Assembly: GCF_002754375.1 (NCBI RefSeq)
Contig: NZ_PEFF01000001.1
Coordinates: 1,488,001-1,552,000 of the forward strand
Direction: 5' to 3'
Origin: Variovorax sp. 54
Lineage (GTDB): Bacteria; Pseudomonadota; Gammaproteobacteria; Burkholderiales; Burkholderiaceae_C
Length of the DNA: 64,000 nt
Positions 61,540 through 64,000 of this stretch are shown here, in pieces. Positions within the stretch are counted from its first letter, which is position 1, and each line of letters starts with the position of its first letter. The position numbers were made by a program, and so were the translations under genes. A model generated the notes under the pieces. The model saw only the letters and a list, made by a program, of their open reading frames with translations. It made no database searches and was not told the origin of the DNA.

Positions 61540-61803
61540 ATGGCCGACAACCCGTTGTTCCTCTTCCTCACGATGACCGAGAAATTCTCGGATCACCTGC
61601 GTGCGACCGGCGCCTACCCGGAGAAGTTCGTGCTGAACCTGGCGCAGCATGACACCTACCTGCGCGATGTAGCGCTCTTCAACCAAAGCCGTCAGCGACC
61701 GCTCGACCCGGCGTTGCACATGGGCATACGCATCGAGATCGATGCGACGTCACCGGGTGTGATGGTGGCGTCGAACGGCACGAAGGTCTTGCTGTTGGGG
61801 TAG
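61540..61803 (+). CDS. Small hypothetical protein
   Basis: An 87-residue protein starting ATG 61540, not recognised. It has no signal peptide or membrane segment; mixed helix/strand character with a final GIRIEIDATSPGVMVASNG stretch. It is separated by 68 bp from the EF-G-domain-V-like gene and reads in the same direction. Coding is supported by codon pattern and an uninterrupted frame only. Confidence 0.55.
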   Translation: MADNPLFLFLTMTEKFSDHLRATGAYPEKFVLNLAQHDTYLRDVALFNQSRQRPLDPALHMGIRIEIDATSPGVMVASNGTKVLLLG

Positions 61804-61918
61804 CCCTGCGCGCTGTTCGAACTTCAGCGGCAAGAAGAAAGAAAACGACACCGAGGGCGTCGCCTGCTCCGAAGTCTTGGATTCGAGTGCCAGAAATTCG
61901 GATGCCAGAAAGACGAAA

Positions 61919-61944
61919 GGGTTAGCAGACGAATCTGCTAACCC
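61919..61944 (-). terminator. Terminator hairpin of the tRNA operon
   Basis: A perfect 11-bp inverted repeat, GGGTTAGCAGA (61919-61929) and TCTGCTAACCC (61934-61944). Read on the minus strand the loop is TTCG (a stable tetraloop) and the next bases are a T-rich CTTTCGTCTTTC. It lies nine bases beyond the 3' end of the Asp tRNA gene. Confidence 0.85.
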
Positions 61945-61952
61945 TTGCAATC

Positions 61953-62029
61953 TGGCGGAGTGGACGGGACTCGAACCCGCGACCCCCGGCGTGACAGGCC
62001 GGTATTCTAACCAACTGAACTACCACTCC
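61953..62029 (-). tRNA. tRNA-Asp (GTC)
   Basis: 77 nt including encoded CCA; acceptor GGAGTGG/CCACTCC with G discriminator, D loop with AGTTGGTTAGA, anticodon loop CTGTCAC, T arm GCGGGTTCGAGTCCCGT. It is the last of three minus-strand tRNA genes. Confidence 0.97.
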
Positions 62030-62099
62030 TGGTAGATCAACGTTCGCTCCTTGCGGAACCGAGTGTTGACAACTCGTGCCTGCTTCACCGAAGTGAAAC

Positions 62100-62175
62100 T
62101 GGCGACCCTACGGGGATTCGAACCCCGGTAGCCACCGTGAAAGGGTGGTGTCCTAGGCCTCTAGACGATAGGGTC
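62100..62175 (-). tRNA. tRNA-Glu (TTC)
   Basis: 76 nt including CCA; acceptor GACCCTA/TAGGGTC, anticodon loop CTTTCAC, T arm CGGGGTTCGAATCCCCG. It sits in the same transcript direction as gltX, whose product charges it. Confidence 0.97.
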
Positions 62176-62226
62176 AAAACCTTGGACGTGCTGCGATCAG
62201 CATCTCTAACCTTCTCGACACTTTGA

Positions 62227-62302
<76 letters not shown>

Positions 62303-62338
62303 GTGTGGGTGTCGAGCCTCGAATTATAGCCCGATTTT

Positions 62339-63727
62339 TCAGGCCTTTTTCAATCGCTCGATAACTTTTTCGCGGGAAAAAATTTCGAGGACTGAATCGA
62401 GGGACGGTGTCTGCGATGTTCCCATCACAAGCACTCGTACTGGCATCGCTAACACGGGCATTTTCAGCGCGTGTGTCGCGAGGACTTCCTTGATCATAAC
62501 TGCGATTTCGGCCCTCTCCCAGGCGACCGTCATCAATTTTTCAACGAGTGTTGCGATCGCAGGCTTCACTGCATCGGTGATGTGCTGCGCGCGGTCTGCA
62601 TCGGTCACTTCGATGTCTGCATAAAACGCCGCAGCCCAACCAGCGAGCGCCACAGTCGTATCGCAACGGTCTTTGAACAGCGCGCAGATTGCAGGCAAAC
62701 GCGCGTCGACAACGATGCCTCGCTTTTGCAACTGCGCTGCAACAAGCGGTGCGAGCTCGTCGCCGCTCCTGGCCTTGATGTACTGCGCATTCACCCACGC
62801 GAGCTTGGCTGCGTCCCACTGTGCGGGGCTCTTCGAGAGGTGCGTGCCGTCGAACCAGCTCACCATCTGCTCGCGCGTGAACAACTCGTCATCGCCGTGG
62901 CTCCAGCCGAGGCGCGCGAGGTAATTCAGCATCGCTTCGGGCAGGTAGCCGTTCTCTTCATAGGCGGTGACGCTCACGGCGCCGCGGCGCTTCGAGAGCT
63001 TCTGTCCGTCGTCGCCGAGGATCACGGGCACGTGGCCGAACTGCGGCAGCGGTGCGCCGAGCGCGCGGAAGATGTTGATCTGCCACGGCGTGTTGTTGAT
63101 GTGTTCGTCGCCGCGGAACACGTGCGTGATGTTCATGTCCCAGTCGTCGACCACCACCGCGAAGTTGTAGGTGGGCACACCATCAGGACGCAGGATGATG
63201 AGGTCGTCGATCTCGCGGTTGTTGATGGTGATCTCGCCCTTGACGAGGTCGTTCCACGTCACGTCGCCTTCGGGCGGATTGCAGAAGCGCACCACGGGTG
63301 GCACACCTTCCGGCACGGGCGGCAGCACCTTGCCGGGCTCCGGACGCCAACGGCGGTCGTACAGCGTTTTTTCGTTGCGAGCACGTTGCGCTTCGCGCAT
63401 CTCGTCGAGCTCGGCCGGCGTGCAGTAGCAGTGGTAGGCCGTGCCGGCCGCGAGCATCTGCGCGATGACTTCGCGGTAACGCTCGAGACGCTGCATCTGG
63501 TAGATCGGGCCTTCGTCGTAGTCAAGGCCGAGCCAGTGCATCGACGCGAGGATCTGGTCGGTCGAGTCCTGCGTGGAACGGGCCACGTCGGTGTCCTCGA
63601 TGCGCAGCACGAACTCGCCGCCGTGGTGCCGCGCATAGGCCCACGAATAGAGTGCGGTGCGCGCCGTGCCCAGGTGAAGAAAGCCGGTGGGAGACGGTGC
63701 GATGCGGGTGCGAACTTTGCCGGTCAT
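62339..63727 (-). CDS. gltX: Glutamyl-tRNA synthetase
   Basis: A 462-residue class I aminoacyl-tRNA synthetase that charges tRNA-Glu. It has [13 protein letters not shown] (HIGH-like motif, near residue 12), a C-Y-C segment near residue 100, the IITH-type [14 protein letters not shown] block, and the KLSKRRG motif near residue 243. The C-terminal anticodon-binding domain ends at a lysine-rich tail. Length is normal for the bacterial enzyme. It starts at ATG 63727, 11 bp after the metZ-like gene, and is followed by three tRNA genes, one being tRNA-Glu. Confidence 0.98.
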   Translation of the reverse strand: MTGKVRTRIAPSPTGFLHLGTARTALYSWAYARHHGGEFVLRIEDTDVARSTQDSTDQILASMHWLGLDYDEGPIYQMQRLERYREVIAQMLAAGTAYHCYCTPAELDEMREAQRARNEKTLYDRRWRPEPGKVLPPVPEGVPPVVRFCNPPEGDVTWNDLVKGEITINNREIDDLIILRPDGVPTYNFAVVVDDWDMNITHVFRGDEHINNTPWQINIFRALGAPLPQFGHVPVILGDDGQKLSKRRGAVSVTAYEENGYLPEAMLNYLARLGWSHGDDELFTREQMVSWFDGTHLSKSPAQWDAAKLAWVNAQYIKARSGDELAPLVAAQLQKRGIVVDARLPAICALFKDRCDTTVALAGWAAAFYADIEVTDADRAQHITDAVKPAIATLVEKLMTVAWERAEIAVMIKEVLATHALKMPVLAMPVRVLVMGTSQTPSLDSVLEIFSREKVIERLKKA

Positions 63728-63738
63728 GAAATGAAAAA

Positions 63739-64000
63739 TCAGGAAGTCAGGGTGCTCAGCCCGCGCGAAATGTCGGCCGTGATGTCGTCGATGTATTCGA
63801 GGCCGACCGCAAGGCGAATCAGCCCCTGGCTGATGCCGGCGGCCTGGCGCTGCACTTCGGTGAGGCGTCCATGCGAGGTCGTGCCGGGGTGCGTGATGAT
63901 GGTCTTGGTGTCGCCCAGGTTGGTGGCGATGCTCACGACGCGCGTGCTGTTGATCACGTGGAAGGCGTTGGCGCGCGCAGCGTCGGGCGTGTCGCCGACC
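63739..64000 (-). CDS. metZ: O-succinylhomoserine sulfhydrylase (MetZ-like), C-terminal part, 5' end outside window
   Basis: The last 86 codons of a PLP-dependent Cys/Met-metabolism enzyme are present. [18 protein letters not shown] and the [17 protein letters not shown] end are the characteristic C-terminal blocks of this family, and the ...LTS end with GLSTL fits the MetZ branch. The N-terminal PLP-lysine part is off the right edge. The choice between MetZ and other family members rests on overall similarity only. Confidence 0.85.
   Translation of the reverse strand, partial: VGDTPDAARANAFHVINSTRVVSIATNLGDTKTIITHPGTTSHGRLTEVQRQAAGISQGLIRLAVGLEYIDDITADISRGLSTLTS

Overview
The window is high-GC, densely coded bacterial DNA that reads as a Burkholderiales (Comamonadaceae) chromosome, most likely Variovorax. 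Three things point there: a lipopeptide siderophore cluster of the cupriachelin/taiwachelin/variochelin kind, an StyA1/StyA2B flavin monooxygenase pair of the type described from Variovorax, and betaproteobacterial housekeeping genes (gltX, metZ, a tRNA run). This assignment is inference; no 16S rRNA gene is present.

Positions 1-44230 are almost entirely one iron-acquisition island. From left to right it holds the 5' part of an M20 peptidase (cut by the window edge), a PvdE/SyrD-type export ABC transporter, a small FecR-N-domain protein, a FhuF-type siderophore-iron reductase, an N-hydroxyornithine acyltransferase, an ornithine N5-monooxygenase, a FecI/FecR pair with its own Fur-like box, and a TonB-dependent receptor with a signalling domain. 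A long minus-strand biosynthetic operon follows, read right to left: MbtH - type II thioesterase - Sfp-type phosphopantetheinyl transferase - FAAL-T-C-A-T - KS-AT-KR-ACP-C-dioxygenase - Interface-A-T - C-A-T-E-C-A-T - C-A-T-C(dual E/C)-A-T-TE. A second, PvdS/OrbS-like sigma factor with another Fur-like box and a second small FecR-N-domain protein close the island. Read by eye, the adenylation codes suggest: fatty acyl - basic residue - reduced C2 extension - beta-hydroxy-Asp - D-Ser - Pro - D-hydroxamate Orn - hydroxamate Orn, a hexadentate (hydroxycarboxylate plus two hydroxamates) siderophore. Five sites with the exact layout TAAA-N17-CGTC, the OrbS/PvdS promoter form, sit upstream of the transporter, the small protein, fhuF, the acyltransferase and mbtH. 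They tie the whole island to the second sigma factor.

Positions 44354-47690 carry an orphan ParB-like protein, an AT-rich spacer and a four-gene operon of an unknown protein, a Ras-like GTPase and two roadblock/LC7 proteins. Positions 47725-53343 hold an operon of a Bug-type binding protein, an amino-acid racemase, a Rid-family protein and a secreted penicillin/AHL-acylase-type amidase, diverging from an AraC regulator. Positions 53363-59718 hold a flavin monooxygenase cluster (SDR, StyA1, StyA2B fusion, dienelactone hydrolase-SnoaL fusion), diverging from another AraC regulator.

The right end is core genome: a universal stress protein overlapping a protein that resembles isolated EF-G domain V, a small hypothetical gene, three minus-strand tRNA genes (Asp, Glu, Ala) with a terminator, gltX, and the C-terminal end of a metZ-like gene cut by the window edge.
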